From Ochrovirga pacifica (GTDB taxonomy: Bacteria > Bacteroidota > Bacteroidia > Flavobacteriales > Flavobacteriaceae), in contig NZ_AFPK01000035.1 in the NCBI RefSeq assembly GCF_000220525.1, positions 1 through 64,000 of the forward strand: 64,000 bases of DNA, in the 5' to 3' direction. A program made the translations under genes and the position numbers. Positions 8,477 through 18,022 of the stretch are shown here, piece by piece. The notes under the pieces are model-generated. The model did not search any database and was not told the origin of the DNA. It worked only from the letters and a program-made list of their open reading frames with translations. Numbering within the stretch: position 1 is the stretch's first letter; each line of letters opens with the position of its first letter.

Positions 8477-9751
8477 ATGAAAGAAACTTTTTTACATTGG
8501 GTTTGGCAACAGCAGTTGCTAAATTCAACGACTCTTTGTACCACGGAAAAAGAAAATATTAACATTTTTAGAGCAGGAAGATTAAATACATTACAAGGTC
8601 CTGATTTTTATGAGGCTTTGATAGAAATTAATGGTCAAAAATGGGCAGGTACAGTTGAGGTTCATGTAAAATCTTCGGATTGGTATGCTCACCAACATCA
8701 ACAGGATGAAAATTATAACAACGTAATTTTGCATGTTGTATACGAACACGATGTTGATGTGTATGACAAGCATAATAATACCTTGGCTACACTAGAACTA
8801 AAAGGTTATATAGACCCTAAGGTTTTGTTAAACTACAACGAATTGATGCGTAATCAAAATCAATGGATTTTTTGCGAGAAAAAGATAAACGAAATAGATG
8901 CTTTTATTATTCAAAACTGGTTAGAAAGAGTTTATGTAGAAAGATTGGAAAGAAAAGTTGCTGAAATTGAAATACTGTATGAAAAATCGAACAAAGATTG
9001 GGAGGCTACTTTGTTTTTAATGATGTCAAAGTATTTTGGAGGCAATCTAAACGGTATCCTTTTTATAGAAGCTTTTTTACAGGTCGATTTTTCCATCATT
9101 AGAAAACAAATGGTCAATCAAAATTTAACAGCATTGTTGTTTGGTTTGGCAGGCTTGTTAGAGAAAAACGACTATGAAGATCCATATTATCTTCAGCTAC
9201 AACAAGAGTTTTTGTATCTGAAACAAAAATATCAATTAGAAAGTTTAGTTGTGCCTATCGTACATTTTTATGGCTGTAGGCCTCCTAATTTTCCTACTAT
9301 TCGTCTGGCTCAATTAATAGGCTTGTATCAAAAGGAACATACGCTGTTTGCAAAGCTTATAAGTTTAGGAACAAGTCTAAAAAAGGATCAGGATTTATTT
9401 TCTGTTTCTGTAGATTTATATTGGCAAGAACATTACAATTTTGGGAAAACGTCAAAAAAATCACCTAAAAAAATTAGTAAACGTTTTATGGATTTACTAT
9501 TGATGAATGTTGTGGTTCCAGTATTGTTTTTTTATGCCAAAACAAAAGGTAAAGACACTGCTAATTTGCTAGACTTGATGTACGGATTAGCTCCTGAACA
9601 CAACAAAGTGATTGAAAAGTTTAAAGCCGTTGGTTTTTCGATTTCATCTGCTTTGGAAACTCAAGCGTTACTTACACTAAAAAAAGAGTATTGTGAAAAA
9701 GAACGTTGTCCAGAGTGTGCTATAGGTGCTGCCTATTTTAAAAAAGGATAA
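8477..9751 (+). CDS. DUF2851 family protein
   Basis: The 424-residue protein belongs to the Bacteroidota family DUF2851. The recognisable N-terminal stretch is FRAGRLNTLQGPDFYEA followed by WAGTVEVHVKSSDWYAH, VILHVVYEHD and TLELKGYID. A cysteine cluster (CEKERCPECAIG) lies at the C-terminus and could bind a metal. The N-terminal half has a nuclease-like (PD-(D/E)XK-looking) spacing of acidic and VHVK motifs, but that is my inference. The function is unknown. It is a single-gene transcript between a divergent and a convergent neighbour. Confidence 0.75.
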   Translation: MKETFLHWVWQQQLLNSTTLCTTEKENINIFRAGRLNTLQGPDFYEALIEINGQKWAGTVEVHVKSSDWYAHQHQQDENYNNVILHVVYEHDVDVYDKHNNTLATLELKGYIDPKVLLNYNELMRNQNQWIFCEKKINEIDAFIIQNWLERVYVERLERKVAEIEILYEKSNKDWEATLFLMMSKYFGGNLNGILFIEAFLQVDFSIIRKQMVNQNLTALLFGLAGLLEKNDYEDPYYLQLQQEFLYLKQKYQLESLVVPIVHFYGCRPPNFPTIRLAQLIGLYQKEHTLFAKLISLGTSLKKDQDLFSVSVDLYWQEHYNFGKTSKKSPKKISKRFMDLLLMNVVVPVLFFYAKTKGKDTANLLDLMYGLAPEHNKVIEKFKAVGFSISSALETQALLTLKKEYCEKERCPECAIGAAYFKKG

Positions 9752-9819
9752 AACAAAAAACTAGGTTTTAAGATAAATCTAAATGATTACGGAATCACAA
9801 ACCTGGTTTTTTGTTTTAT
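9748..9819. terminator. Bidirectional terminator between DUF2851 and E1 genes
   Basis: A 21-nt arm at 9748-9768 pairs with 9799-9819 with only one G-U wobble, leaving a 30-nt loop. The stem base is A/T-rich on both sides, so it can serve the two convergent genes. It overlaps the last bases and stop codon of the DUF2851 gene. Confidence 0.7.
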
Positions 9820-9836
9820 TAGAATTTTGAAGATTT

Positions 9837-12293
9837 TTAATAAAGTTTTGGGAATTTCTTGGGATTTACTTCGTGAAACACATTGTATACACCTTCAAAC
9901 ACATCTTCGTGAGAAGGTTTGGAGAAATAATCTCCATCACTTCCATAAGCTGGTCTGTGCTCTTGTGCAGAGATACAAATAGGTTTGCTATCTAAATAAT
10001 GGTAAGCATTTTGTTTATCCACAACTTTTTGTAAAATGTATGCCGATGCACCTCCTGGTACATCTTCATCAATAACTACCAAACGGTTGGTTTTGGCAAC
10101 ACTTTTAACAATATGATGATCTAAGTCAAAAGGCATTAAACTTTGCACATCAATTACCTCTGCATTAATACCAGCTTGTGCAAGCTCTTTTTGTGCTACT
10201 TCCATTACTATTTTTAAAGTAGACCCGTATGAAACTAGTGTGATGTCTGTTCCTACTTTAATAGTTTCTGCATATCCAACAGGTGTATAAAACTCTCCTA
10301 AATTTGTTGGTTTTTCTTCTTTTAAACGATATCCGTTTAGGTTTTCAATCACTACAGCAGGTTCGTCTGTTTGTAACAAAGTATTGTAAAAACCGGCTGC
10401 TTTGGTCATGTTTCTAGGAACCAACAGATGCATTCCTCTTAAACAACTTAAAATTAAAGCCATTGGAGAACCTGAATGCCAAATTCCTTCCAAACGATGG
10501 CCTCGGGTTCTTACAATTAAAGGAGCTGTTTGTTTACCGTATGTTCTGTAACGTAAACAAGCCAAGTCGTCGCTTAAAGTTTGTACTGCATATAGTATGT
10601 AGTCTAGGTATTGAATTTCGGCAATAGGGCGTAGGCCACGCAGAGCCATTCCAATTCCTTGTCCCATAATTGTTGCCTCTCTAATTCCTGTGTCAGCAAC
10701 TCTTAATTCGCCAAACTTGCTTTGCAAACCTTCTAGTCCTTGGTTTACATCTCCGATTTTACCTGCATCTTCTCCAAAAATAAATAGGTTAGGATGTTTT
10801 TTTAATAGTGCTTCAAAATTGTCTCTTATAATAATTCGCGCATCTACTATTTCTTTTTGCTTGTTGTAAGTAGGTAGCTTTTCGGCAATGCTAGAGGCTC
10901 CTGTTCCAAAGTCGTTTAGCAATTTAGAACTGTATTTTTCTTGAGCGATAGGTAGGTTGGTTTGCAACCATTTTTGCAATAGTACTTTGCTAGAAATTTC
11001 TTCATTTCTAATATAACTCAGAACTTTTCTTGCTGTACTGTAAATTTCTTTTCGGTGTACTTCTTTTAAATCTGCTAAATCGTTACGTAATTTTTGGATG
11101 AAATTTTTATTAACACTCTCTTTACAAATCTTGTCTAAAATAGCAAGTAAGCTGTTTTCTTCTTTTTTTAGAGGAGCTAAAAAAGCATCCCAAGCGGCTC
11201 TTTTGGCAGCCATTACTTCTTGCTTGGCTTTTTTTTCTATAGCAACAAGTTCGCTTTCATCGTTTACCAAACGTAAATCCATTTCATCACTTTCTAAGTC
11301 GAAGTCTAAAATCCATTCACGCATCTTTTTTATGCAATCAAAATCTTTTTCCCATTGTAAACGTTCTTTGCTTTTGTAACGTTCATGAGATCCAGAAGTT
11401 GAATGTCCTTGGGGTTGGGTTACTTCACTAACATGAATCATTACGGGTACATGTTCTTCTCTGGCAATAGAGGATGCTTTGCTGTAAACATCTACCAATC
11501 CTGAGTAGTCCCAACCGTTGACTTTAAAAATTTCAATTCCTTTGTTGTTTTCATCTCTTTGGAATCCCGTCAGTACATCAGAAATGTTTTCTTTGGTAGT
11601 ATGGTGTTTTTGATGTACTGAAATTCCATATTCATCATCCCAAATACTAGTTACCATAGGAATTTGTAACACTCCAGCTGCATTAATGGCTTCAAAAAAA
11701 TGACCTTCACTGGTACTGGCATTACCAATAGTTCCCCAAGCGACTTCGTTTCCTTTATTGCTAAATTTTTCGTAGCCTTTTTGTACTGTTTTTTCTTGAC
11801 GATATAGTTTAGAAGCATAAGCCAAACCTACCAATCGAGGCATTTGTGCTGCCGTACAAGATACGTCTGAAGCCGTATTGTATTGTTTCTTTAAGTTTTT
11901 CCAGTTTCCATTTTCATCCAAACTATGTGATGCGAAATGTCCTCCCATTTGTCTACCAGCAGCAAAGGGCTCGTGATTGATATCTGTATGTGCGTATAAA
12001 CCTGCAAAGAATTGTTGCGGAGTAAGTTCGCCTAAAGCAAACATAAAGGTTTGATCTCTGTAGTAACCAGATCTCCAGTCTCCTTTTTGAAAGGCTTTTG
12101 CCATGGCGATTTGTGGAAGTTCTTTCCCATCACCAAAAATTCCAAACTTTGCTTTTCCTGTTAAAACTTCTTTTCGTCCTAACATACTACATTCGCGACT
12201 AAGAACGGCAATGTAATAGTCGTTTAATACTTCTTTTTTAAATTGATGAAAAGTCAATTCATGCTCATCTTTAGAATCTAAAGTAATAGCCAT
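9837..12293 (-). CDS. Fused alpha/beta 2-oxoacid dehydrogenase E1 (branched-chain type)
   Basis: Thiamine-diphosphate-dependent E1 of a 2-oxoacid dehydrogenase complex, most like the 2-oxoisovalerate group, with both subunits in one 818-residue chain as is usual in Bacteroidota. The alpha part covers about residues 1-400 and the beta part about 475-818 (FIFGEDAGKIGDVNQGLEG, then DTGIREATIMGQGIGMALRG and PGGASAYILQKVV). In the cofactor site the usual acidic residue of GDG/GEG is Asn191 (GNASTSEG), and the downstream NN pair is Asp219-Asp220 (WDDEYGIS), an apparent reciprocal swap. The E2 and E3 genes are not in the window. Confidence 0.92.
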   Translation of the reverse strand: MAITLDSKDEHELTFHQFKKEVLNDYYIAVLSRECSMLGRKEVLTGKAKFGIFGDGKELPQIAMAKAFQKGDWRSGYYRDQTFMFALGELTPQQFFAGLYAHTDINHEPFAAGRQMGGHFASHSLDENGNWKNLKKQYNTASDVSCTAAQMPRLVGLAYASKLYRQEKTVQKGYEKFSNKGNEVAWGTIGNASTSEGHFFEAINAAGVLQIPMVTSIWDDEYGISVHQKHHTTKENISDVLTGFQRDENNKGIEIFKVNGWDYSGLVDVYSKASSIAREEHVPVMIHVSEVTQPQGHSTSGSHERYKSKERLQWEKDFDCIKKMREWILDFDLESDEMDLRLVNDESELVAIEKKAKQEVMAAKRAAWDAFLAPLKKEENSLLAILDKICKESVNKNFIQKLRNDLADLKEVHRKEIYSTARKVLSYIRNEEISSKVLLQKWLQTNLPIAQEKYSSKLLNDFGTGASSIAEKLPTYNKQKEIVDARIIIRDNFEALLKKHPNLFIFGEDAGKIGDVNQGLEGLQSKFGELRVADTGIREATIMGQGIGMALRGLRPIAEIQYLDYILYAVQTLSDDLACLRYRTYGKQTAPLIVRTRGHRLEGIWHSGSPMALILSCLRGMHLLVPRNMTKAAGFYNTLLQTDEPAVVIENLNGYRLKEEKPTNLGEFYTPVGYAETIKVGTDITLVSYGSTLKIVMEVAQKELAQAGINAEVIDVQSLMPFDLDHHIVKSVAKTNRLVVIDEDVPGGASAYILQKVVDKQNAYHYLDSKPICISAQEHRPAYGSDGDYFSKPSHEDVFEGVYNVFHEVNPKKFPKLY

Positions 12294-12374
12294 AGATCAT
12301 TTTATTAGGTGTTCCAAAGTTACGTATTTCTACTGGGATTGGAAAAAATATCAAAAATATGACAAATTAGAAGG

Positions 12375-15188
12375 TTAAAAGAGTTGTTGTTTTAAAAACT
12401 TTACAATTGGTTGTGCTTTTAAAGTAACGGTAAAACGTATGGTGTTCAGGTAGTTTGGGTTGTTGGTAACCCAACCTTCTTTATTATAAATAGGTAGGTA
12501 AAGTTCAAAAAGATCGGGAACAAAATTTAGACGAACCCCCCCTTCATAATCAAAAAATGGACGATGAAATTTACTTTTTTGCAAAGATACGTTTTGAAAA
12601 GTTTCTATCCATCTCCAAATTCCTACACTGGTGTTTACACTTGTTAACCATTGGTTGGCAAAACCTGGCTGATTTTGGGAAACAAATCCCCCTTGCGCTT
12701 TAAAATATTGTTGACTTAAGATTCCACTATTTTCAGATCTTCCCAAGTAGGGGAGTTCAAACAAATAATCGTTAGGAGTGTGTTGATTGTAGCTAAAATA
12801 ATCACTTTGGGTGCGATTGCTAAAAAAAACTCCTCCAAAAAAACGAAACTCTATAGGTCGTTTGTTGTTGGTTAAGTGACGATATCTAAAATCTAAATTT
12901 AATTTTGAAAACTTAGAAGCAACTTCTACACTTGTATTTAATCGGTAATCGTGAATTAATTGATTTTTTCGATACTCGTAATCTACTTTAAATAATTGAT
13001 ATTGGTCTTCATCTGATTTTTCTAAACCAGCAAGTACTTCTTTATCAATAGCTAAATACATTGCTCTTATTTTGTTAATTCCGATAGCTCTTAAATTTTT
13101 TTGTTTAAAACTAAAAGAAATGTAAGGTGATAAGGTGTTGTAGTTTAAGTCGTTGTCGTAGTGGTAATTACTACCACTTATACCAAAGCTGTATTCGTAA
13201 ATAGAAGTCTTTTCTGGAAAAACACGGTAGTTTAAATTAAAACCACCTGTAATACTTTTACTTAAAGTACTATAGGTTGGCTTTAGCATGTATTCAAAGT
13301 TTTTGTGCATGTAAGCCTTGTTTTGCAAACTAAGTCCTAAAATTATACCATCGTAATAGTTATAAGAGGCTTCAGGTTTCAAAAAAACTTGATGTTTTCT
13401 AGGGTTGTTATAGTCTTTTAAAAGTTTAATTTGTAACGGACGTTCAAACAATTTTGGATGTTTGTTTTTCCAGTTGTTTCGATGGTTGATTTCGGGATAT
13501 ATATTTTCATAGTTCAACACTACTTTGTCTAAGCTATCATTGGCAATAGTTATTGTTTTAGAGCCAGTAAACCCATTGACCCATGTTTTGCTTTTTATTT
13601 TTTTTCCTTTAAGTCCATAAACCGCAACAGGTGTTTTAATACTTCTTTTGTTTTTTAGAACCACCTGCACACTGTCTTTTTTAAATTTAGCGGTACTAAT
13701 TTTATGATCGATTTTTTTCTTTGTTCCCAACCATTCTTTTTGAAACCAAGAAATATCCTGATCTGTATGCTGTTGCAACAACGCTAAAAAAGCATTGGCT
13801 GTGGTAGCTTTATTTTGTTGTGTGTATAGAAAATCGGCAATAGTTTTGTCTAATACCTTTTGTCCTACATAATTTTTTAGATACATAAACCCTAGTCCAG
13901 CTTTATAGGGAGAAATTACTTTTTTGTTAAAATTAGAGAGATCTTTTAGTGGGGTGTTTAGACTTTGATCTAGATTTTCTCTGGCTGTAATTTGGTGAAC
14001 TATAGAAAATTTATCAGTAAAATTTTGCTTGGCAATGTTCATACTCCTTACTCCCCAAATTCTAGAAAGGCCTCCCATAATTTTTACATCAGGATAAAAT
14101 TGCTTCATATATTTTTCAAACAAGTATACTTCTAGACCTTCTACAAACCAATAATCTTTTTTTTTGTCTACTGCTAGCGTTTGGGTAAGATACTCGGTGG
14201 TTAACGCTTTAAAAAACTCTGCTTCCCATTTAAACTGATTGGAGAAAGGATGTAGCCAATCAGGTAAAAATTTTAGTTCGTAAATTGGATTTTTATTATA
14301 CTTATGCTCTTCTACAAGTAGTTGGTGGTTTGGAAAAACGTCTAGTTCTTGTAGTAAAAAGAAGAGCATTTTTTGCATGGTAACACGCTGGTCTGTTAAC
14401 GGAATTTTATGGCTAATAAAATTGGTGTTAATTCCTACAGGATAAGTTGGTATGTTAAAATAAGGTTTTAAAAAAATAATGCTTAAATCCGCATGGGTAT
14501 AGTTTTTTCCTTCCAAACTATAGGTAGTGTGAGTTTTGTTGGTTTCTTTGATTGTTTTAAAATCACTGTATAAATGATATCCTAGAGGAGTGGTAAACGT
14601 TATTTTATAGTCGGTAGGAGGGTTGTACTGGTAGTTTAAATTCTGATGACTTTCGTACAACCATTGATGTTTTTGAGAGTTGTAAACAGCGGGAGTTAAG
14701 TACCAGTCTCTTAAAAAATAATCTACACCTTCGTAACCGTGCCCCGTAAATTTAGCATCAGGAAGTTGTATCAATACATCCAACGTTACTACCAAACTAT
14801 CTTTGGGTACTAAAAAATCATCCAAAGGAATTTCTACCAAATCTACCTGTTGTGCGGGTATTTTATAAGTTGCGTTTTGTTGGTTGATGGTCGTGTTGTA
14901 AAGTTCGCTAAACCCTTTTTCTTTGGTAGGTGCAAAATAAAATTCGGTCTTGTAATCTTCTAACAAACGTTTGGCTAGGGGAGTTGAGTTGTCTTTGTAG
15001 CTGTTAGCCCAATTTCGTAAAACTATTTTTTTTAAAGTGTCTGTGCTGTTGTTGTAATAAATAATTTGTTGTTTTAGCTTTAATTGTTGTTTATCAGGTA
15101 ATAATTCAGCGTTTATAGTCAATTGATTATTTTGACTATATACGCTGAACGTGGTTAAAATTAAAAAGAGGTTAATGAATAACTTCAA
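12375..15188 (-). CDS. M1-peptidase-like protein with lost HEXXH and C-terminal outer-membrane barrel
   Basis: The 937-residue protein begins with a signal peptide (LFINLFLILTTFSVYSQ). Residues about 20-490 follow the plan of M1 gluzincin aminopeptidases. The stretch where HEXXH is expected reads WEAEFFKALTTEYLTQ (about 321-336), and no HEXXH exists anywhere. The position of the third ligand motif remains recognisable as WFVEGLEVYLFE (347-358). Residues about 600-937 have alternating aromatic strands typical of an outer-membrane beta-barrel, ending in Phe. The start seems to be the TTG at 15188, just past the preceding stop. Similar proteins occur in flavobacteria, so this is probably a maintained, non-zinc family rather than a pseudogene. 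Its role is unknown. Confidence 0.7.
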   Translation of the reverse strand: MKLFINLFLILTTFSVYSQNNQLTINAELLPDKQQLKLKQQIIYYNNSTDTLKKIVLRNWANSYKDNSTPLAKRLLEDYKTEFYFAPTKEKGFSELYNTTINQQNATYKIPAQQVDLVEIPLDDFLVPKDSLVVTLDVLIQLPDAKFTGHGYEGVDYFLRDWYLTPAVYNSQKHQWLYESHQNLNYQYNPPTDYKITFTTPLGYHLYSDFKTIKETNKTHTTYSLEGKNYTHADLSIIFLKPYFNIPTYPVGINTNFISHKIPLTDQRVTMQKMLFFLLQELDVFPNHQLLVEEHKYNKNPIYELKFLPDWLHPFSNQFKWEAEFFKALTTEYLTQTLAVDKKKDYWFVEGLEVYLFEKYMKQFYPDVKIMGGLSRIWGVRSMNIAKQNFTDKFSIVHQITARENLDQSLNTPLKDLSNFNKKVISPYKAGLGFMYLKNYVGQKVLDKTIADFLYTQQNKATTANAFLALLQQHTDQDISWFQKEWLGTKKKIDHKISTAKFKKDSVQVVLKNKRSIKTPVAVYGLKGKKIKSKTWVNGFTGSKTITIANDSLDKVVLNYENIYPEINHRNNWKNKHPKLFERPLQIKLLKDYNNPRKHQVFLKPEASYNYYDGIILGLSLQNKAYMHKNFEYMLKPTYSTLSKSITGGFNLNYRVFPEKTSIYEYSFGISGSNYHYDNDLNYNTLSPYISFSFKQKNLRAIGINKIRAMYLAIDKEVLAGLEKSDEDQYQLFKVDYEYRKNQLIHDYRLNTSVEVASKFSKLNLDFRYRHLTNNKRPIEFRFFGGVFFSNRTQSDYFSYNQHTPNDYLFELPYLGRSENSGILSQQYFKAQGGFVSQNQPGFANQWLTSVNTSVGIWRWIETFQNVSLQKSKFHRPFFDYEGGVRLNFVPDLFELYLPIYNKEGWVTNNPNYLNTIRFTVTLKAQPIVKFLKQQLF

Positions 15189-15190
15189 GA

Positions 15191-15919
15191 TTAAAAGTTA
15201 GGTTTTAATTTGTACTTGTTGTAAAAGTTGTTTAGATGTTCTACGGCTTCGTCGGCAGAGTCTACCAATCGGAAAAGGTTTAAATCTTCAGGGCTAATTG
15301 TTTTGTACTCATCTAACAATCGTTCTTTGATCCAGTCTAACAATCCAGACCAGTATCTTTTTCCAACTAAAACAATAGGGAAACGTCCAATTTTTTTAGT
15401 TTGTATTAGTGTAATTGCTTCAAACAATTCATCCAAAGTTCCAAATCCACCAGGCATAACTACAAAACCCTGAGAGTATTTTACAAACATGACTTTTCTA
15501 ACAAAAAAATAATCAAAGTTGATGTTCTTGTCACGATCAATCCAAGGATTGTTGTTTTGTTCAAAAGGTAAATCTATATTTAGGCCTACTGAAGTTCCGT
15601 GTCCTTTGTTAGCTCCTTTGTTTCCTGCTTCCATAATCCCAGGACCACCCCCTGTAATAATACCAAAACCACTTTGGGTTAATTTGTAAGCAATCTCCTC
15701 TGCCAATAAATAGTTGGTGTCTTTAGGAGAGGTTCTAGCCGAACCAAAAATACTTACACAAGGGCCTATTTTAGACATGGTTTCAAAACCATTTACCATT
15801 TCGGACATAATTTTAAAAACGGCCCAAGAGTCATTAGTTTTAATTTGATTCCAATCTTTTTGGATAAACTTATTGTAAATTCTAGACTCTTCTTGTTCTT
15901 GTTGTTCCTTTTCTGTCAT
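15191..15919 (-). CDS. LOG/TIGR00730 family Rossmann-fold nucleoside-5'-monophosphate phosphoribohydrolase
   Basis: The 242-residue protein carries the family hallmarks GGGPGIMEAGNKGA (about 90-103) and PGGFGTLDE (156-164), plus an Arg in FVRKVMF. LOG-family enzymes hydrolyse the N-glycosidic bond of cytokinin-type nucleotides or of AMP-like substrates; in bacteria without cytokinin metabolism they may serve purine turnover. Which substrate applies here cannot be told. It lies 34 nt downstream of the GH133 gene and 2 nt upstream of the M1-like gene, suggesting a three-gene operon. Confidence 0.9.
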   Translation of the reverse strand: MTEKEQQEQEESRIYNKFIQKDWNQIKTNDSWAVFKIMSEMVNGFETMSKIGPCVSIFGSARTSPKDTNYLLAEEIAYKLTQSGFGIITGGGPGIMEAGNKGANKGHGTSVGLNIDLPFEQNNNPWIDRDKNINFDYFFVRKVMFVKYSQGFVVMPGGFGTLDELFEAITLIQTKKIGRFPIVLVGKRYWSGLLDWIKERLLDEYKTISPEDLNLFRLVDSADEAVEHLNNFYNKYKLKPNF

Positions 15920-15953
15920 AATTTTCGATATAATTAGTCAATATAAATAAAAA

Positions 15954-17906
15954 TTAAGAAATTTCATAGAGCTGGTGGTCGCTGTATAGTTTTACCAATG
16001 CTGCTACCGACCATGCCTGATGAATACAGCCTCTACCTGCTAAAGGATTGTTCCCGTCAAAAATTTCGGATATGCAATACAAACCGTCTTGTTGGTAAAA
16101 ATGTTCTTTAAGCGGTTGAAGGGCTTTGACGACTTTTTTCTTTGCTGCGGTAGAGTATTTTTTGGTTTTTAAGTAAGCCTCAAAATAATCCATTAAGATA
16201 AATGTCCAAACCGTTCCTTGATGATAGGCTAAGTCTCTATGCCATTGATTGCCTCCGTAAATTCCTTTAAAATCAGGATCATCAGGTGCCAATGTTCTTA
16301 ATCCGTAAGGAGTTAGTAGTTTTTCCTCCACTTTCTTTACAATTTCCTTCTCTTCTTTTTGCGTTAACAAAGAAAATGGCAAGCTAACTACATAAATTTG
16401 ATTGGATCTAAAACAATCATCAATTCCATTTTCTCTATCATAAACATCATTTAAATAGCCTTTATTATTTAAAAAATAGGTTTTAAAATTGGTGGTAAAT
16501 TTATTTGTAGTATGTACTATTTCTCTTTTTACCTTTACTTTACAAGCTTTGGCAAATTCTTGATAAATACACAAAGCATTGTACCATAAAGCGTTAATTT
16601 CTACAGGGCAACCCATTCTGGGCGTAACTACGTGGCCGTTTACCAAGGCATCCATCCAAGTAAGTTGCACACCGTCTTCGCCACCGTATAAAAATCCTTC
16701 GGGAGTAACATGTATGTTATAACGAGTTCCTTTTAAATGCTGTACCAGTATTTTTTCTAGTGTTTTTAGATTCTTTTTAACAAAGTCTAAATCATTAAAT
16801 TTTTGATGGTATTCGTACAAACTTACAAACAACCAAAGTGTAGCATCTATCGTATTATATTCTACTTCTTGATTAGAAAAATCAGGAAAACGATTTGGTA
16901 ACATTCCTTTGCTGGTGTACTTTAAAAATGTTGATAACAAAGATTTTGATGTTTTTTGATCTCCAATAGCAATTGTCAGTCCTCGCATGGCAATCATGGT
17001 GTCTCTTCCCCAATCGGTAAACCAATGGTATCCTGCAATAATAGTTTTAGATTGTGTTGTAGCTCTTTTTACAATAAACTGATTTCCTGACCATAGCAAA
17101 TCATTATAAAAAGTATGTTTACTAAGCTTGCTCTTTTGTTTTTTAATGAAACGTTGGTGATTGATTTCTAAATTTTCAATGTTTTTTCCAACCATTTCGG
17201 CATCAGTACTAAAGCTGATTTTTATTTTTTCTCCAGGTGCTAAAATCAGTTTTACATAGCCCAATCTGTACAAATCTTCGGTGTCGGGTTCTCCTCTATA
17301 GGTTTCTTTTCTTAGTTTAAAGTCTTTGTACCAAGCATTGGCGGGTACAAACTCTCCTTCGGACCAGTCCCAATAAGCGTGGTTTTGGTTAGGCAGGTTA
17401 ACTTTTATGTAACCGTCTAATTGTTCATAGCTTAGAGGAGGGTGGTGCTCTTTGTAATTGTTATGGTAATCTTTAAACTCCCATAAGGGATGCAATTCAA
17501 GCAAGTATGCTTTTTTTCCAGTATTTTGATAGCTAATTACTGTGGTGTTGCTACCCTGAGCCATAAATAGCTGTTTTCTTAACTTCCAGTCTTCCTGACC
17601 ATAGGACCAGGTTAACATGGGTTTTCTAGAAAAATTTTGCAAATACAAATGTCCTTTTGGATGGATTGTTTTTGTGTATTGATTTACAGACAAATCACAA
17701 TAAGTGTTATTAATAAAGACACGTTCTTCTATTTTTCCTACAATAACTTTTCTGTCTGTTGGCGGATTGTAAGAGGCCACTAACAATCCGTGATATTTTC
17801 TAGTATTAGCTCCTGTAATACTACTAGAAGCATAGCCACCTAGGCCATTGGTTTCTATCCATTCTAGAGTTAATAGTTCATCAATTTCTTTTTCTTTCAG
17901 TTTCAT
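15954..17906 (-). CDS. GH133 amylo-alpha-1,6-glucosidase (glycogen debranching enzyme)
   Basis: The 650-residue protein shows the bacterial debranching-enzyme plan. The N-terminal beta-sandwich domain begins LEWIETNGLGGYASSSITG and contains NTRKYHGLLVASYNPP. The C-terminal (alpha/alpha)6 domain has GYHWFTDWGRDTMIAMRGL near its start and DGVQLTWMDALVNG in the middle. Such enzymes remove alpha-1,6 branch glucose from glycogen or limit dextrins in the cytoplasm. No signal peptide is present. No other glycogen genes are adjacent. It is likely the first gene of a unit with the LOG and M1-like genes. Confidence 0.93.
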   Translation of the reverse strand: MKLKEKEIDELLTLEWIETNGLGGYASSSITGANTRKYHGLLVASYNPPTDRKVIVGKIEERVFINNTYCDLSVNQYTKTIHPKGHLYLQNFSRKPMLTWSYGQEDWKLRKQLFMAQGSNTTVISYQNTGKKAYLLELHPLWEFKDYHNNYKEHHPPLSYEQLDGYIKVNLPNQNHAYWDWSEGEFVPANAWYKDFKLRKETYRGEPDTEDLYRLGYVKLILAPGEKIKISFSTDAEMVGKNIENLEINHQRFIKKQKSKLSKHTFYNDLLWSGNQFIVKRATTQSKTIIAGYHWFTDWGRDTMIAMRGLTIAIGDQKTSKSLLSTFLKYTSKGMLPNRFPDFSNQEVEYNTIDATLWLFVSLYEYHQKFNDLDFVKKNLKTLEKILVQHLKGTRYNIHVTPEGFLYGGEDGVQLTWMDALVNGHVVTPRMGCPVEINALWYNALCIYQEFAKACKVKVKREIVHTTNKFTTNFKTYFLNNKGYLNDVYDRENGIDDCFRSNQIYVVSLPFSLLTQKEEKEIVKKVEEKLLTPYGLRTLAPDDPDFKGIYGGNQWHRDLAYHQGTVWTFILMDYFEAYLKTKKYSTAAKKKVVKALQPLKEHFYQQDGLYCISEIFDGNNPLAGRGCIHQAWSVAALVKLYSDHQLYEIS

Positions 17907-18022
17907 AAAATTTCACAACTTTTTTAGAATTTTTAACAAATTTTTACTTGTTAAATATATCAAATCCTATACAGAGTAGTGAATGTTTTACAGGCTTTAT
18001 TCAGGTAAGGCCTAGGAAAAAA

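Noticed and set aside
12375-15188. Pseudogene call for the M1-like gene because of the missing HEXXH
   Set aside because: The reading frame is intact over 937 codons with signal peptide and barrel; loss of the motif seems to be a family trait rather than decay.
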